Origin: Bufo bufo
Lineage: Eukaryota; Chordata; Amphibia; Anura; Bufonidae
Length of the DNA stretch: 64,000 bases
NCBI RefSeq assembly: GCF_905171765.1
Contig: NC_053390.1
Coordinates: 513,591,565-513,655,564 of the forward strand
Direction: 5' to 3'
Made by a program: the position numbers and the translations under genes. Positions 1 through 11,390 of this stretch are shown here, one piece after another (the stretch's first letter is position 1; each line of letters opens with the position of its first letter). Below the pieces are notes generated by a model, which was given only the letters and a program-made list of their open reading frames with translations, ran no database searches and was not told the origin of the DNA.

Positions 1-366
1 GAGAACTATACACTAGTAAAAAAACTTTTAGAGATATAAGATCTACCGTTAAAGGGAACCTGTCACCTGGATTCACTTGAATGAGACTGAGCTGCACCTA
101 GGCCATGTCACCGATGAATGTGACATCACTAGTCTAAGAAAGGCCACAGTGCTTACCAGAGTGTTGTGTCCTCTTGAAGTAGCTGATTGTTGGGAGTATC
201 AGGAGTCGGACCTCTGCCAATTTTATATTGAGTTGTTTCATACTACAAACTTACAGAAATTCCATGACACTCCACCAGCTCCATGCACTCACTCAGAGAA
301 CTATACACTAGTAAGAAAACTTTTAGAGATATAAGATCTACCGTTAAAGGGAACCTGTCACCTGGA
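1..366. repeat. 296-bp direct duplication carrying TTAA MITE ends
   Basis: Positions 1-72 and 297-368 are nearly identical, so a unit of about 296 bp is present at least twice, the first copy being cut by the window edge. Each copy contains TTAA followed by AAGGGAACCTGTCACCTGG, the terminal motif of the foldback MITE that begins at 348. The sequence between (77-296) has no recognisable coding content. It may be a relative of the same MITE family or flanking DNA duplicated with it. Confidence 0.6.
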
Positions 367-687
367 TTTTGTGTATAGAGCTGAGGACATGGGTTGCTAG
401 ATGGCCGCTAGCACATCCGCAATACCCAGTCCCCATAGCTCTGTGTGCTTTTATTGTGGAAAAAAAACAATTTGATACATATGCAAATTTACCTGAGATG
501 AGTCCTGTCCCTGACTCATCTCACATACAGGACTCATCTCAGGTTAATTTGCATATGTATTAAATCGGTTTTATTACACAATAAAAGCACACAGAGCTAT
601 GGGGACTGGATATGGCAGATGTGCTAGCGGCCATCCAGCAACCCATGTCCTCAGCTCTATACACAAAATCCAGATGACCAGTTCCCT
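348..687. mobile_element. TTAA-flanked foldback MITE
   Basis: A 340-bp near-complete palindrome. The left end AAGGGAACCTGTCACCTGG is mirrored at the right end, with TTAA at 344-347 and 688-691 as target duplication. The arms are similar along almost their full length and meet near 515. Each arm carries an ATGCAAAT-type octamer (about 481-488, and its reverse complement about 550-557). TTAA duplications fit piggyBac or Kolobok elements; the mobilising family cannot be decided here. No protein is encoded. Confidence 0.85.
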
Positions 688-752
688 TTAAGCTTAAAAA
701 TGGTTTTCTGATATTCTCCAGGCCATCAATATCAGATCAGCCAGGGTTCACT

Positions 753-3700
753 GAATACCCGCTCAGACAAAAAGCTGGCGACTGGGCAGGCCAGCACCTC
801 CAAGGCGTAGAGCGCCAGTTCATGCCACGTGTCCAGCTTGGTCACCCAGTAGTTGCAAGGCACTGAGGGATCATTGAGGATGCTGACATGGTCTGCTATG
901 TACTCCTTCACCATCTTCCAAAATGTTTCCCTCCTTGTAACAGTAGACCGCGCATCAGGGTGAGGGTGCTGGCAGGGTGTCATGAAACTCTCCCAGGCTT
1001 TGGGGAGTGTTGCCCTGTCTCTGTTGGAACTGCTGTGTGTTCCCCTTGTCTCCCCTCCTCGGTTGCCCAAGGAACTACGGTCTCTGTCGGCAGCTTTGTC
1101 AGATGGAAATTTTTGGAGCAATTTTTCAACAAGGACCTTCTGGTATTGCACCGTTTTGCTCTTCCTCTCCACCAGAGGAATGAGAGATGAGTTATCTGTG
1201 TAGCGGGGGTCGAGAAGGGTGAACAACCAGTAATCCTTGTTGTCTAAAATGCGTATAACGTGCGGGTCGCGGGAAAGGCAGCCTAACATGAAGTCAGCCA
1301 TGTGTGCCAGAGTACCAACAGGCAAGACTTCACTGTCGTCATCAGGAGGATCACTCTCAATCTCCTCATCCTCTTCGTCCTCTTCTGCCGACCCATGCTG
1401 AACAGATGGAATTAAACTTCCATGGGTACTACCCTCTGTAGCGGAGGCAACCGTCTCCTGCTCCTCCTCCTCTTCATTGCCCAATTCGCTCTTAGAAGAC
1501 GAACTGAGGGTGGTCTGGCTATCACCCTGTCTAATGTCTTCCCCCATTTCCACCTCTTCCACATGCAAAGCGTTGTCCTTAAGCGTTGTCCTTAATTGTT
1601 GATTCCTCAAAGTTTCTTAAAACCTCACAGAGGTCAGACATCCATGCCCACTCCTCGCTTGTGAATAGTGGAAGCTGACTGGAAAGGCGACGACCATGTT
1701 GCAGCTGGTATTCCACTACTGCCCTCTGCTGCTCAAAAAGCCCGGCCAACGAGTTCCAGCGTGTGCTCACGTCGCACAACAGCCGGTGAGCTGGCAATTT
1801 CAAGCGATGCTGCAGCATTGACAGACCGTCTGGAGCTGTCGATGACTTGTGGAAATGTGCACACACGCGGCGCACCTTCGCCAGTAGCTCAGGCAAATTG
1901 GGGTAGGTTTTTAGAAACCACTGAACCACTAAGTTTAAGATGTGGGCTAGCCATGGGATGTGTGTCAGCTTGCTGAGCTCCAAAGCTGCCACCAAGTTAT
2001 GGCCATTATCAGACACAACCATGCCTGGTTGTAGGTTGAGTGGCGAGAGACACAGCTCAGTCTGGTCTCTTATCCCCTGCCATAGCTCTGCGACGGTGTG
2101 CTGTTTGTCCCCTAAGCATATCAGCTTCAGCACGGCCTGTTGCCGCTTCCCCACTGCAGTGCTACACTGCTTCAAGCTACTGACTGATGGCTCACTGGTG
2201 CTGCACGTGGATAATTCGGAGGTGGAAGTGGCGGAGAAGGCGGAGGAGGAGAAATGGGGGTTGGAGCCACTAACTTAGGTGCTGGCGGAAACCCTGATTG
2301 ACGTAGGGCCTGCAATCATTGGCGTCGGTAGCACCTGTGCCATCATCCCAGGGTACGACTCGCTCCCAGCCTCTACCACATTCACCCAGTGTGCCGTCAG
2401 GGAAATGTAGCATCCTGGGCCGAATGCACTTGTCCATGTGTCCGTGGTTAAGTGGACCTTCTCCATAACTGCGTTGGTCAGGGCGCGTGTGATGTTACGG
2501 GACACATGTTGGTGTAAGGCGGGCACGACTCACCTTGAAAAATAGTGGCGGCTGGGGACTGCATAACGTGGGACGGCTGCCGAAATCAGGCTGCAGAAGG
2601 CCTGTGTCCACAAGCCTAAATGGGCCAGTAATTTGGAAATCTGCGCATTTAGTGCTATGGCCTGTGGGTGTGTGGCTGGGTATTTTCGCTTGCGTTCAGA
2701 GGCCTGGGGTGTGGACATTTTGACGCTGTGCTGGGACACGGAAGTGGATGTGGTCGCTGATGGTGCTTGCAAAGATCCAGATGCAGGGCGGGAGGCATCT
2801 GGGCCTGCGCCTTTGACAGGGGATTGGCCAGCACATAACATATGGCAAGCGCCCGACTGTATAGGGAGGGTGCTTAGGGACTGATGGTCCTCCCCCCCCC
2901 CATTCCCCCTTTAGGTCATTCTGGGAGCTGGCCCCGTCATGTAAGGTTTAAGTAGGTGGTAGATTAGGACGGCCGTTAAGGGGTTAATTCTCTGGTGGAA
3001 CCTCCTTAGACAGGATGGGGGCGGTGCAGGAATCCTGAAGGTACATATACCCCTCCCCCTGTTCCAGCACTTCCTCTTGCAAATGGAAGCAAAAATTGGC
3101 CCTCCCTCCCTTTTGCGGTTATCATTTAGAGGCGGGTCGAGGTGCGCGATTATGATCAGTTATGGATACTTGGTTATTCTGTGTTGTTTTTTTTTTTCTA
3201 TTTCTTCAGTTCCCCCGCTGGGAGTCCAGCAGTTTGGATATCGCTCCGATGATTTTGGCTTTGGAGAGCTGCAAATTTTGGTTGAGTTTATGAAGTCACA
3301 GCTGGCGGCATTTGAGTACAGCGGAGATATGGTGGGAGCAGATGGTGTGCTTGCCCGCTGGGAGTCCAGCTGTGGGCATACTGCTCTGATGATTACGGTT
3401 TAACTTGCCCGCTGGGAGTCCAGCGTTTGGCATACTGCTCTGATATTATGGTTTATTAAGGTTTGCCGCTTTAATAAAGAAGCTGTGGCCGATCACCATC
3501 CAGCAATAAAATGATACAGTTGTCTGTGTTGTTTGTTATGGGTCAAGGTTGGGTAACGGGGCCAGAGGTGATTAAAGGTGTTTTCCCCCCTTCCCATGTT
3601 TCCCTGAATACCGGCAGTCGAGGAAGAGAAGGCAGTGGTGTGACCCGCAGACACAGATTGTGGACCCAGGCGTTCAGCCCACTTATTACGGTGCTTGGAT

Positions 3701-4690
3701 GCCATGTGGCCGATAATGCTGGTGGTGGTGAGGTTGCTAGTGTTCACGCCCCAGCTCATTTTGGTGTGGCACAGGTTGCAAACTACTATTCCTTTGTCGT
3801 CCGCACTTTTCTCAAAAAAGCGCCAGACTGCGGAACACCTACCCCTCGGCAAGGGAGATTTCTGCAAGGGGGTGCTCTGTAGAACAGTTGCAGGTCTGTT
3901 TGGAGGGGCACGCCTTCTCCCTTTTGCCACCCCACTGCCTCTTCCAGCCTGTTGCGGTGCTGCAGAACCCTCCCCCTCTGTACTGCTGTCCTCGCTCGGC
4001 TTTCCATCTACCCAGGTTGGGTCAGTGACTTCATTGTCCACCACCTCCTCTTCCACTTCCTCACTCTGATCATCCTCCTGACTTGTTGACCTAACTAAAA
4101 CCTCAGTAATTGACAACTGTGTCTCATCCTCTTCATCAACCTCTTGAGACACTAATTGCCGTGGACTTATTGCCAACTGTGTCTCATGATCATCCACCTC
4201 ATTAAACAGTAATTGCTGTTCCCCAATATCATCTTCTTGTGACTGTGGATGCTCAAGAGTTTGGGTATCAGGGCACAAGATCTTTCCCTCTTCAAGCGTG
4301 CTTGGCGAGAGGGCCAAATCAAGGAATGCTTATGAAAAGAGGTCTTCGGAATATCCGAGTGTAGGATCACTTGTTTGGCCAGACTCTCCATGGTGGGAGG
4401 AAGGAGTATCAAGACTAGACTTAGTGGAAGAAAGGGTGGTGCTTAACCGACTGGAAGCATTATCTGCTGCAATCCAACCGATCACCTGGTCGCACTGGTC
4501 TGACTTCAAGAGTGGTGTCCTGCGCCACCGTGCAAACCGGAAAATGAAGCTAGGTATCGTGGATGATTGTTTTTCTTGTGCTCTGGCAGCAGGCACAGTT
4601 TCAACACGCCCAGGGCCACGGCCTCTGCATGCATAATCGGCATCACGGCCACTTCCCCGTCCCTTCTGCTCGCCTTCTTCATATTAAATA
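753..4690 (-). pseudogene. hAT-1 transposase pseudogene (BED finger, RNase H-like, dimerisation region)
   Basis: Read from high to low coordinates. The N-terminal part (about 4690-4330) is basic and Ser/Thr-rich and lies in shifted frames. An acidic stretch and a BED zinc finger follow in the frame 4317-3493 (W165, C180, C183, H204 and H209 of that frame, about 3691-3825). After the LTR-like insertion, coding resumes at 2841-2275 with PSRHYFSR and LTTDTWTS (first catalytic Asp region), one stop lying between 2530 and 2526. 2175-1579 has VVSDNG (second Asp) and CDVSTRWNS. 1610-732 has TLLDPRY and the dimerisation segment LACPVASFLSERVFS. Frameshifts, stops, the insertion and the missing C-terminal tail make it non-functional. 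The acidic linker near 1300-1560 is encoded by simple repeats. Confidence 0.85.
2880..3540 (+). mobile_element. LTR-like insertion in hAT-1 (possible solo LTR)
   Basis: This segment separates the BED-finger part of the hAT-1 transposase from its catalytic part and has no similarity to hAT protein. It contains a pyrimidine-rich stretch, a possible TATA-like ATATA near 3043, three copies of CCCGCTGGGAGTCCAGC (about 3213, 3356 and 3411) and AATAAA signals near 3472 and 3505. This arrangement suits the promoter, R and polyadenylation regions of a Ty3/gypsy-type LTR. I could not fix TG...CA borders or a target duplication, so another kind of insertion is possible. Confidence 0.4.
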
Positions 4691-4869
4691 TTATATATGC
4701 TTGAAAGTATGTCAAACGTACAGTAGCATAGGATTTGGAAGTGTATGCGCAAAAAAATGTAAAAAGGTATTTGGGATGTGGAAACGTCACACAAACAGGA
4801 GATATCCCGCAAATAATGTCAATGCTGTCACCAGCGGCTAATAAAAAATTGCAGGAAATATCACAGGTA

Positions 4870-6540
4870 TTTAGGATGAGGAAACGTTATACAAGAGAGG
4901 TACTACCAATATTACCAGGTGATGTCACTGTCCAAAGCGTCTACGTAAAAAGTACACTGTATGTCACAGATACATTTTTTAAGCGCACACTTTACACTGG
5001 AGATCTAGCATTGGTAATGTCACTGTCAAAAGCGGACACTGTCTATTGAAAAAGTACACTGGATGCCACAGATACATTATTTCAGCACACACTTTACACT
5101 GCAGATGTGGCCCTGGTAATGTCACTGTCCGCAGCGGACATGGTCTATTGAAAAAGTACACTGGATGTCACAGATACATTTTTGGATGCGCACACTTTAC
5201 GCTGGAGATGTGGTGCAGCTAATGTCACTGTCCCAGCGGAAACCGTCTACCAAAAAAGTACACTGGATGTCAGATATTTTTTTGATGCGCACACTTTACA
5301 CTGGAGATGTGGCGCAGCTAATGTCACTGTCCGCAGCGGACACCGTCTATTGAAAAAGTATACTGGATATCACAGATATTTTTGGGATGCGCACACTTTA
5401 CACTGGAGATATGACGCAGCTAATGTCACTGTCAGAAGCGGACAACGTCTATTGAAAAAGTACACTGGATGTCACAGATACATTTTTGGATGCGCACACT
5501 TTACACTGCAGATGTGGCGCAGCTAATGTCACTGTCAGAAGCGGACACCATCTACGTAAAAAGTACACTGGATGTCAGATATTTTTGGGATGCGCACACT
5601 TTACACTGGAGATTTGGCGCAGCTAATGTCACTCTCCGCAGTGTACACTGTCTACGGAAAAAGTACACGTTATGTCACAGATATTTTTTGGATGCGTACA
5701 CTTTACACTGGAGATATGGCACAGCTAATCTCACTGTCTATTGAAAAAGTACACTGGATGTCACAGATAAATTTTTGGATGCACACTCTTTGCACTGGAG
5801 ATTAGTGATGAGCGGCAGGGGTCATATTCGAATTCGCGATATTTTGCGAATATTTTGTAAAATATTCGTCGATCATTCGCAAATTCGAAAATTCTCGATT
5901 TTTTTTTTTACTCGAAAAATCGGAAAGGTAATGATTGTGTAATATGCGAATTTTCGGATTCAAATTTTTATTGCAAATTTTTCAAATTACAACTATTAGA
6001 CAAAGAAGATTATAGCACTATATTAGCTAAATTGCTCTATATTCGATTTTTTTCGAATATTCGCTATATTGCTATAACTTAATTTCTTCGAATATTCGTA
6101 ATATTCTAAAACAAGAATATATAGCAATATAGCGAATATTCGAAAAAAACTAATATAGAGCAAAATTCGCAAACACTACTACTCCTAAAGTCAAGTATAT
6201 TGCAGCCTTCTTATTGGCCCACAAGCTTGAAGCAGTGAGGGATCATGTGTACTGATAAAAAAACTTAAAAATAATTATAATAAAAAATTTGAATATTCGA
6301 AATTACGAATATATATAACTATATTTGAAATATTCGCGAATTTTCAAAGTTCCTATATTCGCGATAAAAATTCGAAATTCGAATATTCGTGATCAACACT
6401 ACTGGAGATGTGGTGCACCTAATATCACTGTCAGCAGCGGACACCGTCTACGTAAAAAGTACATTGCATGTCACACATTTTTTTTGGGATGCGCACACTT
6501 TACACTGGTGATGTGGCATAGCTAATGTCGCTGTATGCAG
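4870..6540. repeat. ~102-bp minisatellite upstream of the hAT-1 transposase
   Basis: Roughly ten or eleven units share AAAAAGTACACTGGATGTCAC, a GCGCACACTTTACACTGGAGAT block and a TAATGTCACTGTC block, at about 4950, 5052, 5155, 5257, 5356, 5460, 5560, 5659 and 5748. The array resumes at 6402-6540 after a hAT MITE. Several small ORFs run through it on both strands, as expected of a period divisible by three. It lies 5' of the transposase on the minus strand. A subterminal or promoter role is possible but not shown. Confidence 0.85.
5803..6401. mobile_element. AT-rich non-autonomous hAT MITE with perfect 8-bp TSD
   Basis: The left end TAGTGATGAGC and right end GATCAACACTA form a terminal inverted repeat. 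The 8-bp duplication CTGGAGAT is identical on both sides (5795-5802 and 6402-6409). The interior is AT-rich and full of TTCGAATATTCG-type palindromes. It interrupts the 102-bp minisatellite of hAT-1, so it is younger than that array. It encodes no protein. Confidence 0.93.
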
Positions 6541-6559
6541 CGGCCTAACTATTGTACGC

Positions 6560-6830
6560 TATTTAACTCAGGATGCGCTAAAAATAGATATTGCTGCCAT
6601 ACACAATAGTCCTTAGAAGGACTTTTGGGTCTGTAAAATTTTAGCTATGTAGCTCAGTTTGCACTAAAAAAAGATATTGCTGCTGCCACACACAATAGTC
6701 CTTAGAATTTCTTTTGGGTCTCTAAAGTTTTACCAATTTAGCGCAGCTTGCGCTAAAAATATAGATTGCTGCTGCCACACACAATAGTCCTTAAAAGGAC
6801 TTTTGGGTCTCTGAAAAGTTTTGGTGGTAA
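6560..6830. repeat. ~90-bp tandem repeat near the hAT-1 5' end
   Basis: Three units share CACAATAGTCCTTAGAAGG and TTTTGGGTCTCTGAAA, starting near 6602, 6697 and 6780. It is a second, distinct array between the hAT-1 terminus and the 102-bp array. No coding content. Confidence 0.7.
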
Positions 6831-6976
6831 AAATATTCTTAAAATCACTGCCTACACTGTCTGTCCCTGACTAAGAATGAGCCGGACAAGTGTCATCAGG
6901 TGCTATATAGCACCAAATGACGCGTTCCAGCCAGCCAATCACTATAATGCCAGCAGCCAACATGGCAACCGCATTA

Positions 6977-7464
6977 GGCCTCTTTCACACTACCGTATGG
7001 CTATTTAAGTGTTTTGCGGTACGTTTTTCACGGATCCGTTGCTCCGTTTTTTTTGTTTCCATTGTGTTTCCGTTTCCGTTCCGTTTTTCCGTTCCATTTT
7101 TCCGTATGGCATATACAGTATACAGTAATTACATAGAAAAAATTGGGCTGGGCATAACATTTTCAATAGATGGTTCCGCAAAAACGGAACAGATACGGAA
7201 GACATACGGATGCATTTCCGTATGGGTTAAGTTTTTTTTGCGGACTATTGACTTGAATGGAGCCACAGAACGTGATTTGAGGGCAATAATAGGACATGTT
7301 CTATCTTTCAACGGAACGGAAAAACGGAAATACGGAAACGGAATGCATACGGAGTACATTCCGCTTTTTTTGCGGAACCATTAAAATGAATGGTTCCGTA
7401 TACGGACTGTATACGGAACGCAAAAACAGCCCGCAAAATGGAAAAAAACGGTGTGAAAGAGGCC
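6977..7464. mobile_element. Harbinger-like MITE (GGCCTCTTTCACAC ends)
   Basis: The ends GGCCTCTTTCACAC and GTGTGAAAGAGGCC are exact inverted repeats. The flanking triplets are TTA (6974-6976) and TTT (7465-7467), close to the 3-bp TWA duplication of PIF/Harbinger elements. The interior is a degenerate foldback rich in CGGAA/TTCCG motifs, which creates overlapping ORFs on both strands that should not be read as genes. It sits inside the 5' region of hAT-1. Confidence 0.8.
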
Positions 7465-7781
7465 TTTCAGTGAGGGTAGTACTTATCTGCACATTTATTG
7501 GCTGTGTAGCAGCCAAGAATTGTGCGGGGCGGAGAATCGAGCATTGCGCTCGAGCACATGCGGTATTCGGCCAAATACCGCCATGTGCCGAGCATGCTTA
7601 ATCATCACTACTTATGATACAATAACATGTGTGAAAATGTTGGCACAAAATTGTGGTACAAGGTAAGCCAACCAATATCTGGGGTTAAGGTATAAAAAGT
7701 TTCTAGTCATGCACCAAGATTTTTTTATCCAGCCACTGTGGCTGTTGAAGTTTATACTATCTTCATTTCAGATAGGATTAA

Positions 7782-7938
7782 GGCCCCAATCACACGTCCG
7801 CAATTGCGGACAAGAATAGGTATATTCTATTAGTGCCGGCAATGTGTGGTCCGCAAAATGTGGAACGCACATTGCCGCTGACCGTGTTTTGCGGATCCGT
7901 GTATCGGCAAATCACGCTACGGACGTGTGAATAGAGCC
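7782..7938. mobile_element. Short Harbinger-like MITE
   Basis: A 157-bp element with imperfect terminal repeats (GGCCCCAATCACACGTCC against GGCTCTATTCACACGTCC on the opposite strand) and a TAA duplication (7779-7781 and 7939-7941). Internal CCGCAATTGCGG palindromes. Non-coding. Confidence 0.82.
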
Positions 7939-9067
7939 TAATACATGTGGCCCTTATATATTTTTACTAGAAACTGAGGGCTCTTTTTTATGCTGCAATG
8001 GGGTAAATCTTCATCAGCCACTATTTGGAGGTCTAATGGTGTGTTATTAACACAGTACACATCAGGTGATCATCTCTCCCTTCTTCTAGCTTGTGGGCCA
8101 ATGAGAAGGCTTTGTCACAGCTTAGCAACATCCCTAGCAACCAATAGAAGAGTTGCCTATCCCTTACTATATAAGAACCTCCCCAGTATCTATTTTCTAA
8201 AGTTTATTGCAGCTAAGAAAGAGACAGCAGTGTCATTGCTGTGCTCTGTGCTTTGTTGTATTACATTAGATAGTTAGTTAGCTTATATATATATAATAGA
8301 GATAGTTAGTGGGAGATAGTCAGTGTAGGTTAGATCCTGATATAGTGTAGCTGATTCCAGTGCAGGGTGTTAGGCAGTGTGATAGGTTCTGCTGTCCATA
8401 CATACATGCTACAGACATAGTGCTGTGATGTCACAAGTTGCACGTATTGCGAAAAAATATGCGCATCATTAATTGCTGAAAATTCGCAAGCTCAAATATA
8501 TTGGAGCACTCTATCTGCATATAAAGCTATTGTAATGTTCTGCCGTGCCAACCATTATCTCCAGTCTCAGGGAACTTATACCAGCTTGAAAAATGTAGCA
8601 TAAGTGACCCTCGCCGGAATCTCGCATGAATTGCACGAATATTAACCACCTCAGCCCCCAGTGCTTAAACACCCTGAAAGACCAGGCCACTTTTTACACT
8701 TCTGACCTACACTACTTTCACCGTTTATTGCTCGGTCATGCAACTTACCACCCAAATGAATTTTACCTCCTTTTCTTCTCACTAATAGAGCTTTCATTTG
8801 GTGGTATTTCATTGCTGCTGACATTTTTACTTTTTTTGTTATTAATCGAAATTTAACGATTTTTTTGCAAAAAAATGACATTTTTCACTTTCAGTTGTCA
8901 AATTTTGCAAAAAAAACGAGATCCATATATAAATTTTGCTCTAAATTTATTGTTCTACATGTCTTGGATAAAAAAAAATGTTTGGGTAAAAAAAAAAAAT
9001 GGTTTGGGTAAAAGTTATAGCGTTTACAAACTATGGTACAAAAATTTGAATTTCTGCTTTTTGCAGC

Positions 9068-10300
9068 AGCTCTGACTTTCTGAGCACCTGTCATGATTCC
9101 TGAGGTTCTACAATGGCCAGACAGTACAAACACCCCACAAATGACCCCATTTCGGAAAGTAGACACCCTAAGGTATTCGCTGATGGGCATAGTGAGTTCA
9201 TAGAACTTTTTATTTTGTGTCACAAGTTAGCGGAAAATGATGATTTTTTTTTATTTATTTTTTTCTTACAAAGTCTCATATTCCACTAACTTGTGACAAA
9301 AAATAAAAAATTCTAGGAACTCACTATGCCCATCAGCGAATACCTTGGGGTGTCTTCAAAATGGGGTCACTTGTGGGGTAGTTATACTGCCCTGGCATTT
9401 TCCAGGGGCCCTAATGTGTGGTAAGTAGGTAAATGACCTGTGAAATCCTAAAGGTGCTCTTTGGAATATGGGCCCCTTTGCCCACCTAGGCTGCAAAAAA
9501 GTGTCACACATGTGGTATCGCCGTATTCAGGAGAAGTTGGGGAATGTGTTTTGGGGTGTCATTTTACATATACCCATGCTGGGTGAGAGAAATATCTTGG
9601 CAAAAGACAACTTTTCCCATTTTTTTATACAAAGTTGGCATTTGACCAAAATATTTCTCTCACCCAGCATGGGTATATGTAAAATGACACCCCAAAACAC
9701 ATTCCCCAACTTCTCCTGAGTACGGCGATACCAGATGTGTGACACTTTTTTGCAGCCTAGATGCGCAAAGGTGCCCAAATTCCTTTTAGGAGGGCATTTT
9801 TAGACATTTGGATACCAGACTTCTTCTCACGCTTTGGGGCCCCTAGAATGCCAGGGCAGTATAAATACCCCACATGTGACCCCATTTTGGAAAGAAGACA
9901 CCCCAAGGTATTCAATGAGGGGCATGGCGAGTTCATAGAAATTATTTTTTTTTGGCACAAGTTAGCGGAAATTGATATTTATTATTTTTTTCTCACAAAG
10001 TCTCCCTTTCCGCTAACTTGGGACAAAAATTTCAATCTTTCATGGACTCAATATGCCCCTCACGGAATACCTGGGGGTGTCTTCTTTCCGAAATGGGGTC
10101 ACAGGTATTTATACTGCCCTGGCATTCTAGGGGCCCTAAAGCGTGAGAAGAAGTCTGGAATATAAATGTCTAAAAATTTTTACGCATTTGGATTCCGTGA
10201 GGGGTATGGTGAGTTCATGTGAGATTTTATTTTTTGACACAAGTTAGTGGAATATGAGACTTTGTAAGAAAAAAAAAATAATAATTCCGCTAACTTGGGC
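9068..10300. repeat. Imperfect long inverted repeat inside the TTAA element
   Basis: Sequence to the left of about 9625 returns in reverse complement to its right. Blocks such as CACCCAGCATGGGTATATG, GACCCCATTT and CACAAGTTAGCGGAA occur on both arms in mirrored order. Smaller hairpins are nested at 9220-9300 and 9940-10020, where the CAAGTTAG core forms stems of its own. The arms differ by substitutions and indels. Confidence 0.75.
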
Positions 10301-11390
10301 CAAAAAAATGTCTGAATGGAGCCTTACAGAGGGGTGATCAATGACAGGGGGGTGATCAATGACAGGGGGGGTGATCAAATACAGGGGGGTGATCAGGGAG
10401 TCTATATGGGGTGATCACCACAGTCATTGATCACGCCCCTGTAAGGCTCCATTCAGACGTCCGTATGCGTTTTGCGGATCCGATCCATCTATCAGTGGAT
10501 CCGTCAAAATCATGCGGACATCTGAATGGAGCTTTACAGGGGGTTGATCAATGACAGGGGGGTAATCAATGACAGGGGGGTGATCAGGGAGTCTATATGG
10601 GGTGATCACCACAGTCATTGATCACGCCCCTGTAAGGCTCCAATCAGACGTCCGTATGCGTTTTGCGGATCCGATCCATCTATCAGTGGATCCGTAAAAA
10701 TCATGCGGACATCTGAATGGAGCTTTACAGGGGTGTGATCAATGACGGGGGGTAATCAATGACAGGGGGGTGATCAGTGAGTCTATATGGGGTGATCACC
10801 ACAGTCATTGATCACGCCCCTGTAAGGCTCCATTCAGACGTCCGTATGCGTTTTGCGGATCCGATCCATCTATCAGTGGATCCGTAAAAATCATGCGGAC
10901 ATCTGAATGGAGCTTTACAGGGGGTTGATCAATGACAGGGGTGTAATCAATGACAGGGGGGTGATCAAGGAGTCTATATAGGGTGATCACCTCCGTCATT
11001 GATCACTCCCCTGTAAGGCTGCATTCAGACGTCCGTATGTGTTTTGCGGATCCGATCCATCTATCAGTGGATCCGTAAAATTCATACGGACCTCTGAATG
11101 GAGCCTTACAGGGGGTTATCAATGACAGGGGGGTGATCAGGGAGTCTATATGGGCTGATCACCTCCGTCATTGATCACTCCCCTGTAAGGCTGCATTCAG
11201 ACGTCCGTATGTGTTTTGCGGATCCGATCCATCTATCAGTGGATCCGTAAAATTCATACGGACCTCTGAATGCAGCCTTAAAGGGGGTTATCAATGACAG
11301 GGGGGTGATCAATGACAGGGGGGTGATCAGGGAGTCTATATGGGGTGATCAGGGGTGATCAGGGGTGATCAAGGGTGAATAAGGGGTTAA
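10300..11390. repeat. ~190-bp satellite-like array with GATCC-rich units
   Basis: Five copies of a unit begin near 10430, 10620, 10810, 10999 and 11171. Each has CTGTAAGGCTCCATTCAGACG, TTTTGCGGATCCGATCC and ATCTATCAGTGGATCCG, followed by runs of TGATCAATGACAGGGG. Each unit holds its own inverted repeat (CAGACGTCCGTATG against CATGCGGACATCTGAATGG), resembling the Harbinger-like MITE ends elsewhere in the window. The array may therefore be an amplified MITE. Non-coding. Confidence 0.85.

Larger units (their letters stand above)
740..7610 (-). mobile_element. hAT-1: decayed autonomous-type hAT transposon
   Basis: The 5' terminus lies at 7610, reading inwards TAGTGATGATTAAGCATGC on the minus strand, a hAT-like end. 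Inside, on the minus strand, come a leader, two tandem-repeat arrays (6560-6830 and 4870-6540) and a BED-finger hAT transposase pseudogene (about 4690-753). The 3' terminus is missing: the coding region stops abruptly at about 753, inside the conserved C-terminal RVFS motif, and unrelated sequence follows. Three later insertions lie within it: a Harbinger-like MITE (6977-7464), a hAT MITE (5803-6401) and an LTR-like segment (about 2880-3540). Confidence 0.75.

Noticed and set aside
6917..7601. Overlapping ORFs of 66-155 aa on both strands
   Set aside because: They run through a Harbinger-like foldback rich in CGGAA/TTCCG motifs. The peptides mirror each other.
9468..9778. Two nearly identical 83-aa ORFs on opposite strands
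   Set aside because: They are the two arms of one palindrome, so each encodes the same peptide. No start context or family features.
10300..11390. Regular direct repeats reminiscent of a CRISPR array
   Set aside because: Units of about 190 bp with no short repeat/unique spacer pattern, in a eukaryotic transposon. It is a satellite-like array.
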